Assembly: GCA_018057825.1 (NCBI GenBank)
Contig: JAGPCY010000011.1
Coordinates: 156,218 to 204,044 of the forward strand
Source of the DNA: Kofleriaceae bacterium
Lineage (GTDB): Bacteria > Myxococcota_A > Polyangia > Haliangiales > Haliangiaceae
Length of the DNA: 47,827 nt
Direction: 5' to 3'
Within the stretch, counting starts at the first letter, position 1, and each line of letters starts with the position of its first letter. The notes under the pieces are model-generated. The model had not been told where the DNA came from. It saw only the letters and a program-made list of their open reading frames with translations, and did not search any database. Below, one piece after another: positions 37,529 through 46,505 of this stretch. The position numbers and the translations under genes were made by a program.

Positions 37529-38509
37529 TCACGGTGCGATCCGCACCGCCACGTTCCCGATCACCTGGCGGGCGGCCAGGGCGTCGAGGCCTGTCGGAAG
37601 GTCGGCCAGGGGCACGGTCCGCGACACCACCGGCCGGATCGCGCCCCGCGCCACCAGCGCGCAGAGATCGCGGTGGGCGTCGACGATGACGCCGCGATCG
37701 TGGCCGAAGTACGCGCCCCAGTGCAGCCCGACCACCGCGATGTTCTTGAGCAGGACGCGGTTGAGCTTGACGGCCGGGATCGTCCCCGAGGCGAAGCCGA
37801 TCACCAGGAGCCGGCCCTCCCAGGCCAGGACCTTCTGCGCGCGCTCGGTGGCGTCGCCGCCGACCGGATCGTAGACCACGTCGACCCCGCGCCCGTCGGT
37901 GGCGGCGGTGACCGCGGCGACCAGCTCCTCGGTCTGATGATCGATCGCCAGGTCGGCGCCGGCGGCGCGACAGGCCGCCTGCTTGGCGGCGCCGCCGGCC
38001 ACCGCCAGGACCCGCGCCCCCAGGGCCTTGGCGAGCTGGATCGCCGCCAGCCCGGTGCCGCCGGCCGCGCCCAGCACCAGCACGGTCTCACCGGCGCGGA
38101 GCTGGGCCCGCCGGACCAGGCCGACGTAGCCGGTCTGGTAGGTCACGAGGAAGCTCGCGGCCTCCTCGGCGGTCAGGCCGTCGGGCCACGGCAGGAGCGC
38201 GTCGTCGGGTGCGGCGAGCTTCTCGGCGAAGGCGCCCCACGACGCGAAGGTCACCACCCGATCGCCGATCTTGTGGCGGCTGCCGGCGCCAACCGCGCAC
38301 ACCACCCCGGCGGCCTCGAAGCCCGGCGCGAAGGGCAGGGGCGCCCGCACCTGGTAATGGCCGGCGATCGCGAGGAGGTCGGGGAAGTTGAGGCTCGCGG
38401 CCGCGACGTCGATCACCGCGCCGCCGTCGGGCGCGACCGGATCGGCGACGTCCTCGAGCTCTAGGACCTCGCGGTAAGGGCCGTAGCGATGGACCTGCCA
38501 GGCGCGCAT
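37529..38509 (-). CDS. NADPH:quinone oxidoreductase, zinc-free MDR family
   Basis: ATG at 38509 gives 326 residues (MRAWQVHRYGPYREVLELED), the typical start and length of this family. It has a GroES-like N-domain with SLNFPDLLAIAGHYQVRAPL and PFAPGFEAAGVV, the TYQTGYVGLVRRAQLRAGET linker, and a Rossmann site VLGAAGGTGLAAIQ with the AAGG variant typical of quinone reductases. VDVVYDPVGGD and a late LPTGLDALAARQVIGNVAVR match too. No zinc-site cysteines are present. It reduces quinones or enones in the cytoplasm using NADPH. It is divergent from the PHP lipoprotein gene across 89 nt and separated from tdh by hairpins. Confidence 0.9.
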   Translation of the reverse strand: MRAWQVHRYGPYREVLELEDVADPVAPDGGAVIDVAAASLNFPDLLAIAGHYQVRAPLPFAPGFEAAGVVCAVGAGSRHKIGDRVVTFASWGAFAEKLAAPDDALLPWPDGLTAEEAASFLVTYQTGYVGLVRRAQLRAGETVLVLGAAGGTGLAAIQLAKALGARVLAVAGGAAKQAACRAAGADLAIDHQTEELVAAVTAATDGRGVDVVYDPVGGDATERAQKVLAWEGRLLVIGFASGTIPAVKLNRVLLKNIAVVGLHWGAYFGHDRGVIVDAHRDLCALVARGAIRPVVSRTVPLADLPTGLDALAARQVIGNVAVRIAP

Positions 38510-38598
38510 GGCGGCAGGATGCGCGCGGATCGCGGGCCCGCGCAAGGTTGGGCCCGCGGCCACTCGCCAGCGCCGGCGGCCCGGGCGACAGTAGCGGG

Positions 38599-41541
38599 GT
38601 GCTGCGCTCGCTCCTGTCGTGCTTGACCGCGGTCGCCGCGCTCGCGCTCGGGTTCGCGCCCGCGGGCTGCGGGCGCGAGAGCTGTCTGGGCGGCGACTGC
38701 GAGGCCACCACGCCGTGCGATCGCCTCGGCGAGGTCGCCGACTGCGCCGCGCCGACCTTGTTCGTCGGCGACCTGGCCGCGGCCCCGGCCGGGGCGCTGC
38801 CGCGGCGAGCGCAGGGCGCGACCGGCGACGTGGTCTTGTCCAACGGCGTCGTGACCGCGGTCGTGAGCGCGATCGCCGCGCCGACCGATCTGGCGCCGAC
38901 CGGCGGCAACCTGATCGATCTCGGGCCGGTCGGCGGCGCCGACGATCTGACGATCGTCTACCAGCTCGCCGGGCTCTTGCCCGACGACGCCTTCGCCTAC
39001 GATCGCCTCGAGGTCGTCGATCGCGCGCCGGCCTACGTCGCGGTGATCGCGCGCGGCCACCTCGACGGACGGCCCGAGGTCGAGGTCGCGACCCGCTACG
39101 AGCTGCGGCCGTGCGAGCCCGGGTTGCGGGTGCGCAGCGAGCTGCACAACGGCTCGCCCGATCGCCAGGCCTTCGTCATCGCCGACACCGCGCACTGGGG
39201 CAAGCGGCGGGTCTTGCCCTTCGCGCCGATCGCCGGCCAGGGGTACCTGGCCCCAGAGCTCGAGCTCCTCGAGCTGACCGACCTGTGGCGGCCGGCGCCC
39301 TACGTCGCCGCGGCGACCCCGTCGGGCGACGGCCCGGCCTACGGCGTGGTCGCCTGCGATCGCGCCGAGGTCCACGGGGTCAACGACCTCGAGGTGTCGG
39401 CCCTCGGCACGCCGCTGTCGGCGGTGTGGCCGGGCCAGGGGCTGGTCTACGAGCGCTACCTGGTGGCGACCGGCGCCGGCACCGGTGGTGGCGGTGCGGC
39501 CGGCGGCTCGGGGCCGGCGTCGGCCATCGCCGAGCTGCTCGAGGCGCGCACCCGCCTGGGTGGCGGCGTCGCGCCCCGCGTGATCACCGGCCGGGTCGCG
39601 GCCGAGGGCCTGGCCTTCGGCGGCGACGTGCGCCGCGCGTCGATCGTGATCCGCGGCGGCGATCCGAGCGCGCCGCTAACCGCGGTGGTGCCGGCCGCCG
39701 ACGGCACCTTCAGCGCCGCGGTGCCGGCCGTCGAGGATCTGACCTGGGAGCTGTGGTCCTTCGGGCGCCGGGTGTTGCGCGCCGCGGTCCCCGACAGCGG
39801 CGACCTCGGCGAGCTGGCGGTCGAGGCCCCGGCCCTGGTCAACCTCCACGTCGCCCGGACCGGCGCCGGGCCCGACGTGCCGATCGACGCGCTGGTGGTC
39901 TTCGATCCCGCCAACGACGCCACCCGCGCCGACGTGATCGGCAGCTTCCACGGCCGCCAGGATCGCTGCGCGCCGTGGCTGGGCCCGCCCCACGGCGCGT
40001 CGCCGGCCTGCAACCGCGTGCTGGTCCCGCCGGGCGGCGTCGACGTCGAGGTCCCGGCCGGCCAGTACGTCGTCTACGCCAGCGCCGGGCCCGGCACCAC
40101 GGTCGCGCGGGTCGAGGTCCAGCTCGACCCCGGGGAGATCACTGCCGTCGAGCTGGCGGTGCGCGACCTGGCGGTGGTGCCGGCCGGCTGGCTCGGCGCC
40201 GACCTCCACGTCCACGGCGCGGCCAGCTTCGACAGCGGCCTGCCCGATCGCGATCGCGTGCGCTCGTTCCTCGCCGCCGGCGTCGACGTGATCGCCGCCA
40301 CCGATCACGACTACGTCACCGACTACGCCGCCACGGTCGCCGAGCTGGGCGCCGGCGATCGCCTGCTGGTGATGGGCGGGCTCGAGACGACGCCGCTCAT
40401 CCCGTTCCTCGACGTCCCCGGCGAGGACCTTCCTCGGGTGGTTGGGCACTTCAACTTCTGGCCGCTGACCCCGGCGCCGGCCGAGCCGCGCGGCGGCGCG
40501 CCGTGGGACGAGCGCCTCGAGCCAGGGGCGCTGTTCGATCGGCTCGATCCCCTGATCGGCGCCGATGGCGTGCGCATGATCAACCATCCGTGGGACGAGC
40601 CGCAGTTCGGTCGCGACCTCGGCTACCTGCGCGCGATCGGCTTCGATCCGCGGCGCGCGATCCCGGACGCACCCGACGACAGCGCCAACGGCGCGCTGCG
40701 CCGGCGCCCGGCCGGCGGCCACGCCAACCTCGACTGGAACGCCCTCGAGGTCGGCAACGGCGCTGGCGCCGACGAGTGGCAGAAGAACCGGCTCCTGTGG
40801 CACGCCCTCGCCAGCGCCGGGCTGCCGGTCGCCGGCACCGCCAACAGCGACTCTCACGGCCTGCGCGACAACCAGCTCGGCTGGGGCCGGACCTGGGTCG
40901 AGACCGGGACCGCGGTGGCCGCCACCGACGCCGCGACCTTCAACCGCGCGCTCAAGGACGGTCGCGCGGTCGCCGGCTCCGGGGTGTTCATCTCGGTCGC
41001 GATCGGCCCGCCCGGCGCGCCGCGCCGCGGCCTCGGGTTCACGCCGGTGGTGCCGCAGCCCGGCGACGTGATCGCGATCGAGGTCCGGGCCGCGCCGTGG
41101 ATCCCGGTGCGCGAGGTCCGCGCGATCACCAGCCGCGGCGCGGTCACGCTGGTCGAAGGGCTCGTCGATCCGGCCGATCCCTTCGGCACCGACGGCGTCG
41201 TCCGCTGGCGCGGCGAGGTCGCGTTGACCACGCTCCTGGGCCCGGGCGACGACTGGCTGTCGATCGAGGCCGGGCTGGCGCCGCCGCCCTACGCCGACCT
41301 CGACGACGACGGCGTGCCCGACACCGGCGACAACGACGGCGACGGCGCGATCGACGCCGATGACATCGAGGACGACGAGGACACCGGGCCGATCGCCAAC
41401 CCGCCCGATCCCACCGACCCCGCCGACCCGCGCTTCATCATGACCCGCATCGTCCCCGAGAGCTGGCCCTACGGCTTCACCAACTTCTTGCTGATCGACG
41501 TCGACGGCGGCGGCTGGATCCCGCCGGGCGGTGACCGATGA
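38599..41541 (+). CDS. Large PHP-domain metallohydrolase lipoprotein
   Basis: GTG at 38599 gives 980 residues with a lipoprotein signal (VLRSLLSCLTAVAALALGFA, lipobox PAGC). The first 500 or so residues are beta-rich (ATGDVVLSNGVVTAVVSAIA; later carboxypeptidase-regulatory-like stretches such as GRVAAEGLAFGGDVRRASIV). The PHP domain begins near 530: GADLHVHGAASFDSG (H537 and H539), IAATDHDYVTDY, MGGLETTP, GHFNFWPL, MINHPWDEPQ, and NSDSHG near 755, which supply a multinuclear metal site. PHP proteins are phosphoesterases or related hydrolases; here an envelope-located one of unknown substrate. The C-terminus has Asp-rich DLDDDGVPDTGDNDGDG calcium-binding repeats. The stop overlaps the next gene (ATGA). 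Confidence 0.82.
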   Translation: MLRSLLSCLTAVAALALGFAPAGCGRESCLGGDCEATTPCDRLGEVADCAAPTLFVGDLAAAPAGALPRRAQGATGDVVLSNGVVTAVVSAIAAPTDLAPTGGNLIDLGPVGGADDLTIVYQLAGLLPDDAFAYDRLEVVDRAPAYVAVIARGHLDGRPEVEVATRYELRPCEPGLRVRSELHNGSPDRQAFVIADTAHWGKRRVLPFAPIAGQGYLAPELELLELTDLWRPAPYVAAATPSGDGPAYGVVACDRAEVHGVNDLEVSALGTPLSAVWPGQGLVYERYLVATGAGTGGGGAAGGSGPASAIAELLEARTRLGGGVAPRVITGRVAAEGLAFGGDVRRASIVIRGGDPSAPLTAVVPAADGTFSAAVPAVEDLTWELWSFGRRVLRAAVPDSGDLGELAVEAPALVNLHVARTGAGPDVPIDALVVFDPANDATRADVIGSFHGRQDRCAPWLGPPHGASPACNRVLVPPGGVDVEVPAGQYVVYASAGPGTTVARVEVQLDPGEITAVELAVRDLAVVPAGWLGADLHVHGAASFDSGLPDRDRVRSFLAAGVDVIAATDHDYVTDYAATVAELGAGDRLLVMGGLETTPLIPFLDVPGEDLPRVVGHFNFWPLTPAPAEPRGGAPWDERLEPGALFDRLDPLIGADGVRMINHPWDEPQFGRDLGYLRAIGFDPRRAIPDAPDDSANGALRRRPAGGHANLDWNALEVGNGAGADEWQKNRLLWHALASAGLPVAGTANSDSHGLRDNQLGWGRTWVETGTAVAATDAATFNRALKDGRAVAGSGVFISVAIGPPGAPRRGLGFTPVVPQPGDVIAIEVRAAPWIPVREVRAITSRGAVTLVEGLVDPADPFGTDGVVRWRGEVALTTLLGPGDDWLSIEAGLAPPPYADLDDDGVPDTGDNDGDGAIDADDIEDDEDTGPIANPPDPTDPADPRFIMTRIVPESWPYGFTNFLLIDVDGGGWIPPGGDR

Positions 41542-42371
41542 GCGCGCGCTCGCTGGCCGCGCTGGCCACCCTGGCCGCGGTCGCCGCGCTCGCTGGTCCG
41601 GCCCAGGCCGATCCGTGCGAGGACCCGATCGACGAGCCGATCGCGGTGGCCTGGCGCGACGCCGCCTTCGACGCCGGCCGCGGCGCGTGCCTGCACACCG
41701 ACGTCGCCTTCACCGCCCGCGGCCGAGCCCTGATCGACACCGAGGGGTTCTACGGCACCCTCGGCGGCGACGCCGCGATCGCGGCCCGCTTCGTCGAGGG
41801 CACGCGCTGGGAGTGGGGCCTGGCGGCCCGCGCCGTCGACGTCGCCTTCATCCAGAACGCGGTGTGGACGCTGGTTGAGCCGAGCTACGGCCCGCTGACC
41901 CTGCACGGCGCCCACGGCCGCGGCCTGACCCTGGCCGGGCGCCCGGCCCGCTGGGCCGCGGTCGCGACCGTCGAGTTGCCCTACACCCGCTCGGCGGTGA
42001 CCGGCTCGGCCGGCGCGATCCAGCTCGCCGGGGTCGCGACCTGGGCGGTGCGGCCGCGCCTGCGCCTGCACGGCCGGGTGGCGGCGCTGGGTTGGTACGC
42101 CCGCGCCGAGACCGGCACCACCGGGCGCGCGGCCGCCGCGCTCGCGGTCGACGCGAGCTGGCGCGGCGTCGCGTGGATGACCTTCCACCTCGGCTTCGAT
42201 CTCCAGGCCGGCTGGTACCGCGACGGCCTCGATCATCTCGCGGTCCGGGGCGGGGCGCACTGGCGGGTCCGCGGGCCGTGGCGGGCCGGGCTGGCGGCCG
42301 GCACGCCGCTCGTCGGTGCCGAGCGCCAGGATCTGGCCGTGACGCTCGGCGTCCGGCGCGATCTCGATTGA
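41538..42371 (+). CDS. Secreted beta-barrel-like protein coupled to the PHP lipoprotein
   Basis: The ATG overlaps the stop of the PHP gene (ATGA), so translation is probably coupled. The 277-residue product has a signal peptide (MSARSLAALATLAAVAALAG, cleavage near AQA), two early cysteines (ADPCEDP; RGACLHTDVAF) and then alternating amphipathic strands with many Tyr/Trp residues (GFYGTLGGDAAIAARFVEGT, WYARAETGTTGRAAAALAVD, LGFDLQAGWYRDGL). It ends QDLAVTLGVRRDLD, close to an outer-membrane-type end but without a terminal Phe. An outer-membrane barrel or periplasmic beta protein is likely. I do not recognise the family; the coupling suggests joint work with the PHP enzyme. Confidence 0.7.
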   Translation: MSARSLAALATLAAVAALAGPAQADPCEDPIDEPIAVAWRDAAFDAGRGACLHTDVAFTARGRALIDTEGFYGTLGGDAAIAARFVEGTRWEWGLAARAVDVAFIQNAVWTLVEPSYGPLTLHGAHGRGLTLAGRPARWAAVATVELPYTRSAVTGSAGAIQLAGVATWAVRPRLRLHGRVAALGWYARAETGTTGRAAAALAVDASWRGVAWMTFHLGFDLQAGWYRDGLDHLAVRGGAHWRVRGPWRAGLAAGTPLVGAERQDLAVTLGVRRDLD

Positions 42372-42394
42372 CCGGCAGCGCGATCGATCCGCGT

Positions 42395-42400
42395 TACACT
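42395..42400 (+). promoter_or_regulatory. Candidate -10 box of the 120-aa protein gene
   Basis: TACACT ends 6 nt before the ATG at 42407. TTGACC at 42368-42373 is 21 nt upstream, longer than ideal. Confidence 0.4.
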
Positions 42401-42406
42401 GCCGTC

Positions 42407-42769
42407 ATGGTGCGCGCCCGGCACGATGCTGGCATCGCGGCCGAGGTCGAGGTCCTGCTGGCCGCGGTGGCGGCTGGCGATCCGGCCGCGGCTGACGCGC
42501 TGTTCGCGCCCGACCGCGATCGCGAGGCCCTGCCCGAGCCGCTGCGGTTCCAGCTCGAGCTGGCCGAGCTGCGCTGGGTCCTGTCCCACCCGGCCGGCTT
42601 CCCCGACGACACCGCCCGCGAGCTGTACTCGGCGCTGCTCGAGCGGTGCGCCGAACAGCCGGCCCGCCAGCCCGAGATCCGGGCCCTGGGCGCGGCCCTC
42701 CACGCGCTCGAGCGCGACGGCGCGCTGCCCCAGGCCATGGTGGTCCGGACCCGGCGCCGCCGAGACTGA
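42407..42769 (+). CDS. Uncharacterised 120-aa cytoplasmic protein
   Basis: MVRARHDAGIAAEVEVLLAA starts a mostly helical acidic protein with QLELAELRWVLSHPAGFPDD, ARELYSALLERCAEQPARQP and a basic end (MVVRTRRRRD). There is no signal peptide or membrane segment, and I recognise no family. It has a -10 box 6 nt before its ATG and is followed after 35 nt by the histidine kinase gene, so it could be co-transcribed with that sensor. The codon pattern is like its neighbours, and strong third-position G+C supports coding. Confidence 0.6.
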   Translation: MVRARHDAGIAAEVEVLLAAVAAGDPAAADALFAPDRDREALPEPLRFQLELAELRWVLSHPAGFPDDTARELYSALLERCAEQPARQPEIRALGAALHALERDGALPQAMVVRTRRRRD

Positions 42770-42804
42770 TTGCGCGCCGGCCGGGCCGGCGCGATGATCG
42801 TCCC

Positions 42805-44250
42805 GTGGCCAGCGCGGACGTCTCCGCCGCCTTCTTCGCGGCGCTCCCCGATGGGGCGATCGTGGTCGACGCCGCCGGGCAGATCGTCTTGGCCAATCCG
42901 GCGGCCGCGGCGCTCCTCGGTTGTCATCCCGACGCGCTGATCGGCACCGCGATCGGGTCCTGGTACCACGACCCCGACGAGGCCCGCGATCGCCACCACA
43001 TCGATCGCCTGGGCCTCGACGGCCGCCCGACCCCGCGCGACTGGCGGACCGCCGACGGCGGCCGGCGGGTCCTCTTGGTCACCGCGCGGGCGCTCGGCGA
43101 CGCGGTCGGCCTGGTGCTGCGTCCGCCCGGCGACCTCGACGAGTTGGTCGAGCGTGCCACCCGCACCGCCGACACCTTCCGCACCGTGATCGAGCACCTG
43201 CCCGACTGCGTGATCATCCACGCCCGCGGTCGGATCCTCTACGCCAACGCGACCATGCTCGCGACCTGGCGCGGCGCCAGCCACGAGCTGATCGGCCGGT
43301 CGGCCTTCGACCTGGTCCACCCCGACGACCACGAGCTGGTGCGCGAGCGGATGACCACCCTGGCCGACGGGCGCGCGGTCCTGCCGTTCATCGACGAGCG
43401 CCTGGTGCGCAGCGACGGCACGGTGTTCCTGGCCCAGGTCGGCGCGGTCTCGATCAGCTTCGACGGCCAGCCCGCGGTCATGGTGGTGGCGCGCGACGTG
43501 ACCGAGGCCCGCGAGCGCCAGGCCCGCGGCGGACAGATCGATCGCATGGTCGCGCTCGGCACCCTCGCCGCCGGGGTGGCCCACGAGATCGGCAATCCGC
43601 TGACCTATCTCTTGCTCCGCCTCGACGCCGCCACCGTCCGCGGCGGCGAGCTGCGCTCGGCCTTGCCCAGCGGCACGCCGGCGGCCCCGGTCCTCGACGA
43701 GCTGCTCACCCACCTGGCGGCGGTCGCCGACGGCGCCCGGCGGGTCCGCACCATCGTCGGCGAGCTGCGGACGTTCTCGCGGTCCGACGATCTGCCGGCG
43801 GTGATCGAGGTCGCCGGGCCGGTCGAGCGCGCCCTCAAGCTGGCGGGCCACGCCTTGAACGGGATCGACGTCCTTCGGCGCTTCACCGCCGCCCGCCCGG
43901 TGCTGATCGCCGACGGCAAGCTGACCCAGGTCGCGCTCAACCTCCTGGTCAACGCCAGCCACGCCATCCGCCAGGCCGGGCCGGGCCCGCACACGATCAC
44001 GGTGCGGATCTGGACCGAGCGCGATCGCACGCTCCTCGAGATCGCCGACACCGGGATCGGGATCGCGCCCGCCGATCTGGGGCGGGTCTTCGATCCGTTC
44101 TTCTCGACCAAGCCGGTCGGCGAGGGCCTGGGCCTGGGCCTGGCGACCGCGCAGTCGATCGTCACCAGCGCCTCGGGCACGATCGCGGTCGACAGCGTCC
44201 CGGGCGCCGGCGCCACCTTCACGGTCAGCCTGCCGGCTGCGCCGGGGTGA
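42805..44250 (+). CDS. PAS-domain sensor histidine kinase
   Basis: GTG at 42805 gives 481 residues. Two PAS domains: residues 5-110 (ALPDGAIVVDAAGQIVLANP) and 125-240 (HLPDCVIIHARGRILYANAT; FDLVHPDDHELVRERM). The transmitter follows: MVALGTLAAGVAHEIGNPL with phospho-acceptor His260, N-box LNLLVNASHAI, G1 box ADTGIGI, F-box FDPFFSTKPVGEG and G2 GLGLGLATAQSI. No membrane segment is visible, so it senses a cytoplasmic signal. No response regulator is adjacent; it is an orphan kinase here, as is common in Myxococcota. A GATGAT box 6 nt before the GTG is a weak promoter candidate. The C-terminal SLPAAPG end is normal, with no receiver domain. Confidence 0.92.
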   Translation: MASADVSAAFFAALPDGAIVVDAAGQIVLANPAAAALLGCHPDALIGTAIGSWYHDPDEARDRHHIDRLGLDGRPTPRDWRTADGGRRVLLVTARALGDAVGLVLRPPGDLDELVERATRTADTFRTVIEHLPDCVIIHARGRILYANATMLATWRGASHELIGRSAFDLVHPDDHELVRERMTTLADGRAVLPFIDERLVRSDGTVFLAQVGAVSISFDGQPAVMVVARDVTEARERQARGGQIDRMVALGTLAAGVAHEIGNPLTYLLLRLDAATVRGGELRSALPSGTPAAPVLDELLTHLAAVADGARRVRTIVGELRTFSRSDDLPAVIEVAGPVERALKLAGHALNGIDVLRRFTAARPVLIADGKLTQVALNLLVNASHAIRQAGPGPHTITVRIWTERDRTLLEIADTGIGIAPADLGRVFDPFFSTKPVGEGLGLGLATAQSIVTSASGTIAVDSVPGAGATFTVSLPAAPG

Positions 44251-44299
44251 GCCGGGACCCTGGCGGTGGCGGGGCCGGCGCGGTATACGCGGCGCCGTC

Positions 44300-46309
44300 A
44301 TGAGCCTGGTCGTCCTCGAAGACGTCACGCTGTTCTTCGCCGATCGCATGATCTTCGATGCCGCGGGCCTGCGCATCGGCCGCCACGATCGCATCGGTCT
44401 GGTCGGCCCCAACGGCTCGGGCAAGACCACGCTCCTCAAGGTCATCGCCGGGGTCCAGGAGATCGACGATGGCCAGGTCGTGCGGGCCAAGGGCGTGCGG
44501 ATCGGCTGGCTGCCCCAGGACCTGGCGGTGGCCGGCGGCAAGACCCTGCTGGCCTTCGTCGTCGACAGCGTCCCGGGCCGAGCCCAGCTCGACCGCGATC
44601 TGGCGGCGGCCGAGGCCGAACTCGGCGAGCTGGCCGACGATCCCAGCCGCGCCGACGAGCTGATCGAGCTGGCCGAGCGCGTGGCCGAGCTGCACGAGCA
44701 GAAGGATCACTTCGATCGCTTCTTCTCGGTCCACGAGGCCCAGATCATCCTCGCCGGCCTCGGCTTCTCCACCACCGACTACGAGCGCGATCTCGGCGAG
44801 TTCTCGGGCGGGTGGAAGATGCGCGCGGTCCTGTCGGCGCTCTTGTTCCAGCGGCCCGACGTCCTGCTCCTCGACGAGCCGACCAACCACCTCGACTTGC
44901 CGAGCGTGGCGTGGTTCGGCGACTTCCTCAAGCGCTACGACCGCGCGTTCATCCTGATCAGCCACGACCGCGAGTTCCTGAACGAGCAGATCGCCCGGGT
45001 GGTGTCGCTCGAGCCTGAGGGCGTGCGCAGTTACCCCGGCAACTACGAGCGCTATGTCGAGGCCCGGCTCGAGGAGGAGACCATCCTGGCCGGCAAGGCC
45101 AAGAACCTCGAGCGCGAGCGCGAGCGCCTGACCCGGTTCGTCGACCGCTTCCGGGCCCAGGCCAACAAGGCCAAGGCGGTGCAGTCGCGCATCAAGATGC
45201 TCGACAAGATGGACGACGTCGAGACCTTCCAGAAGCGCCACGTCATGCGCTTCAGCTTCCCGCCGACCGAGCGCACCGTCGGCGAGGTCCTGAAGCTCGA
45301 CGGCCTGGGCAAGCGCTACGGCGACCACGTCGTCCTGCGCGCGGTCGACCTGACGATCCGGCGCGGCGAGAAGGTCGGCATCATCGGGCGCAACGGCGCC
45401 GGCAAGACCACACTCCTCAAGATGATCGCCGGCGAGCTCGAGCCGACCACCGGCGCGATCCGCCTCGGCAGCGGCGTGAAGGTCGGCTACTACGCGCAGC
45501 ACCACGGCGACACCCTCGATCTCGGCGCGACCGTCGCCGAGGTGGTGCAGCGCGCCAACCCGACCGCGCCGCTGGCGCGGGTCCGGTCGATCCTCGGCGC
45601 CTTCATGTTCTCGGGCGACGACGTCGACAAGCCGGTCAAGGTGCTGTCGGGCGGCGAGCGCTCGCGGGTGGCGCTGGCGCGGCTCCTGGTCAACCCGGGC
45701 AACCTGATCCTGATGGACGAGCCGACCAACCACCTCGACCTCGAGTCGGCCGACGCCTTGGCGCGCTCGCTCACGACCTTCGATGGCACCCTGGTCTTCG
45801 TCAGCCACAGCCGGGCGCTGATCCGGACCCTGGCGACCCGGATCTGGAATGTCGAGGACGGCGGGGTCGAGACCTACCCGGGTAGCCTCGACGAGTACCT
45901 GTACTCTTGCGCCCAGCGCCAGCGCGAGGTGGCGGTGGCCGGCAAGGCCAGTCCGTCCCCGGCGGCGCGCCCAGGGCCGGCGGCCGCCTCGGCCCCGAGC
46001 CCAGCCGCCGCCCGCGAGGACGACAAGCAGCGCAAGCGCCGCGAGGCCGATGAGCGCCGCGAGCGGGCCCGGGTCTTGGGCCCGCTGGAGAAGCGGGTCG
46101 CCGACCTCGAGGAGCGCATCGCCACCCTCGAGGCCGCCCAGGCCGGGCGGTCGGCGGCCCTGGCCGACCCCGCGGTCTACGCGGACGAGGCCCGCCGGCG
46201 GACCCTGCTCGGCGAGTACGCCGGCGATCAGGAAAAACTGGAGGAGCTGACCGGGCGCTGGGAGGCCGCGGCCGGCGAGCTCGAGGCGGCGCGGGCCAAG
46301 CTCGGCTGA
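44300..46309 (+). CDS. ABC-F family ATPase (Uup/EttA-like)
   Basis: The product has 669 residues and two ABC cassettes without membrane segments. Cassette 1: Walker A GPNGSGKTT, signature EFSGGWKMR, Walker B VLLLDEPTNHLD. Cassette 2: GRNGAGKTT, LSGGERSRVALA, LILMDEPTNHLD. The linker of about 80 residues between them is charged and helical (ERERERLTRFVDRFRAQANK, an ABC-F interdomain linker). A C-terminal Lys/Arg/Glu coiled coil (about 560-665) follows an Ala/Pro spacer, as in Uup-type members. ABC-F proteins act on ribosomes in translation or antibiotic protection, and Uup is also linked to DNA transactions; the subtype cannot be settled. TATACG lies 10 nt before its ATG. Confidence 0.93.
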   Translation: MSLVVLEDVTLFFADRMIFDAAGLRIGRHDRIGLVGPNGSGKTTLLKVIAGVQEIDDGQVVRAKGVRIGWLPQDLAVAGGKTLLAFVVDSVPGRAQLDRDLAAAEAELGELADDPSRADELIELAERVAELHEQKDHFDRFFSVHEAQIILAGLGFSTTDYERDLGEFSGGWKMRAVLSALLFQRPDVLLLDEPTNHLDLPSVAWFGDFLKRYDRAFILISHDREFLNEQIARVVSLEPEGVRSYPGNYERYVEARLEEETILAGKAKNLERERERLTRFVDRFRAQANKAKAVQSRIKMLDKMDDVETFQKRHVMRFSFPPTERTVGEVLKLDGLGKRYGDHVVLRAVDLTIRRGEKVGIIGRNGAGKTTLLKMIAGELEPTTGAIRLGSGVKVGYYAQHHGDTLDLGATVAEVVQRANPTAPLARVRSILGAFMFSGDDVDKPVKVLSGGERSRVALARLLVNPGNLILMDEPTNHLDLESADALARSLTTFDGTLVFVSHSRALIRTLATRIWNVEDGGVETYPGSLDEYLYSCAQRQREVAVAGKASPSPAARPGPAAASAPSPAAAREDDKQRKRREADERRERARVLGPLEKRVADLEERIATLEAAQAGRSAALADPAVYADEARRRTLLGEYAGDQEKLEELTGRWEAAAGELEAARAKLG

Positions 46310-46470
46310 CGTCGCCGACGGTGACGGGACACTCCGTTGCCGCGGTGGAACAACGTGCGCAGCCCAGCGCGGGTCCAGCGCGCGCCATTCTTGCGTGCGC
46401 TGCGCCAACCGGTCGCGGTCGCGCCGGGCGCCGCGCTGGCGCGTCCGCGCCACGACGTTCGCGCCAGCGG

Positions 46471-46499
46471 TTGCAGGAACCGGTTGGACTTGGGATACT
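46471..46499 (+). promoter_or_regulatory. Candidate leaderless promoter of the 366-aa kinase gene
   Basis: TTGCAG (46471-46476), 17 nt, then GATACT (46494-46499); the GTG at 46506 follows after 6 nt. The rest of the gap (46310-46470) holds no feature I can support. Confidence 0.5.
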
Positions 46500-46505
46500 C
46501 CGTCG

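Noticed and set aside
42805-46309. Operon linking the histidine kinase with the ABC-F gene as a drug-sensing pair
   Set aside because: They are on the same strand with a 49-nt gap, but no BceS-like features or response regulator are present and the ABC-F gene has its own TATACG box. Adjacency alone is too weak.
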